A DNA stretch of 64,000 bases from Liopterus haemorrhoidalis (Eukaryota; Arthropoda; Insecta; Coleoptera; Dytiscidae), in the NCBI GenBank assembly GCA_963971575.1, contig OZ020616.1, forward strand, positions 33,088,306 to 33,152,305. The letters are read 5' to 3'. The position numbers were made by a program, and so were the translations under genes. The notes beneath the pieces are model-generated. The model saw nothing but the letters and a program-made list of their open reading frames with translations. It had not been told where the DNA came from and ran no database searches. Every line of letters starts with the position of its first letter. Position 1 is the stretch's first letter. Below are positions 63,226-64,000 of this stretch, in pieces.

Positions 63226-64000
63226 TTTTCAAGTTGAAAACTATATATGAAAAACCTCAATACGGTGACTATGGTCAGTGTGTAACACAGTAATTAGGGT
63301 CTTCACAGTTAAATTTAATTGGAATACAAGAGATTAAACTCATTATGAGCGTATTAAAAATGGATAAAGTACAAGTTTCGGTTTTGACAAGTTCGGCACA
63401 TGAATAAAATGAATAGTATTTATTGAAAAAAAAAAACGTGCCGCTCGCAAGCGACAGTGACGGCTTAGGTCTAGCTATGTCCTAGCTCTACCTACGACTG
63501 AGAGACTCCGAGATAAAATCTTGGATGATTGTCCAATGAGGATTTTTAGGCTGATCTGTGTTAATTTAACTAATCAGCAATATGGGATTTATCACAGTAA
63601 ACAAAATTCTAAATTTTTTCAATGATATTTATAAATAAATTTAAAAGCAAGTCATATTGCGTCGATAAGTTTTCTTTTAATACTATTACACAATTATAAT
63701 AAACAGAATTGCCTATTGTTAATATTCGGGTTTTTTTAATGACAATCATAAATATATTTCAATTGAAATGGAATTATTGTTATCCGAAATTACGAAGAGT
63801 TTAATTGTAATTTATTATTGGTACAGATTCACCGTTAAAATTATTATATTATTAATATAGTTAGTACCCAATTATTCTTTTTAAAATTTGTTTTTCTATT
63901 TTACATTCATAAGATCATGAAACTGAATATAGTGTTATAATGAGTTTCATTATGACACTAAACATTTTATTTCATAAAACTGGTAAAATTGGTACAGTAA
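63226..64000. other. No gene identified
   Basis: AT-rich to the end of the window. The block at 63440-63500 (GTGCCGCTCGCAAGCGAC) has a short GCTCGCAAGCG-type palindrome; no coding potential. Confidence 0.35.

Overview
This window looks like intergenic or heterochromatic DNA of an arthropod, most likely an insect. It is strongly A+T-rich, has no operon-like gene packing and no ribosome-binding sites, and is built almost entirely of eukaryotic mobile elements, many of them insect-typical (irritans-like and DD41D mariners, a DINE/Helentron-like family with a (GTCT)n array, RTE-, I- and R4/Dong-like LINEs, hAT, piggyBac- and Harbinger-type MITEs). I cannot name the species. I found no intact host gene. 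The only convincing non-transposon coding relic is a broken leucine-rich-repeat exon near 33.5-34.4 kb.

Layout. 1-2 kb: RTE-like LINE, minus strand. 2.4-2.9 kb: degenerate tandem repeat. 3.4-4.9 kb: a hAT element holding a second hAT and a Harbinger-like MITE. 6-7.1 kb: RNase H LINE with a 14-bp target duplication. 7.8-9.7 kb: piggyBac-type MITE, then a hAT transposase relic carrying another hAT. 11.1-12.1 kb: long inverted-repeat element. 12.4-12.8 kb: mariner relic and hAT end. 13-16 kb: mostly unassigned. 16.2-18.5 kb: three layered LINE fragments. 18.7-19 kb: perfect hairpin. 19.8-23 kb: two hATs and a pogo-like element. 23.2-24.8 kb: two LINE tails. 25-27.8 kb: three truncated R4/Dong-like copies in (TTA)n tracts. 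29.2-31.5 kb: three nested elements. 32.6-33.2 kb: irritans-like mariner. 33.5-34.4 kb: LRR relic. 34.8-37.1 kb: LINE split by a hAT and a Helentron-like element, then a mariner tail. 37.6-41.3 kb: nearly full-length R4/Dong-like retroelement. 41.3-44.3 kb: LINE split by a second Helentron-like copy. 46.9-50.5 kb: third Helentron-like copy, LINE, mariner. 51.3-53.2 kb: mariner palindrome, (TA)n, small hAT. 54.9-58.4 kb: LINE, pogo with PHD finger, Ty3/gypsy integrase. 59.2-61.5 kb: I-like LINE with a gag-like ORF1. 62.2-63.2 kb: short LINE 3' end and a deleted BED-type hAT.

Relations between elements. Many calls rest on element ends plus target-site duplications (TSDs), so the order of insertion can be read. 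Three patterns stand out. (1) A Helentron-like family (three large copies and one end fragment) carries a tRNA-like module with A and B boxes at a fixed internal position. (2) Four copies of an R4/Dong-like retroelement all sit inside TAA microsatellites, two of them next to what look like LINE 3' tails. (3) Three hAT elements with different terminal repeats share the same internal ~45-55 bp tandem array, which is palindromic in at least one of them. All assignments are from reading the sequence; no search was run.
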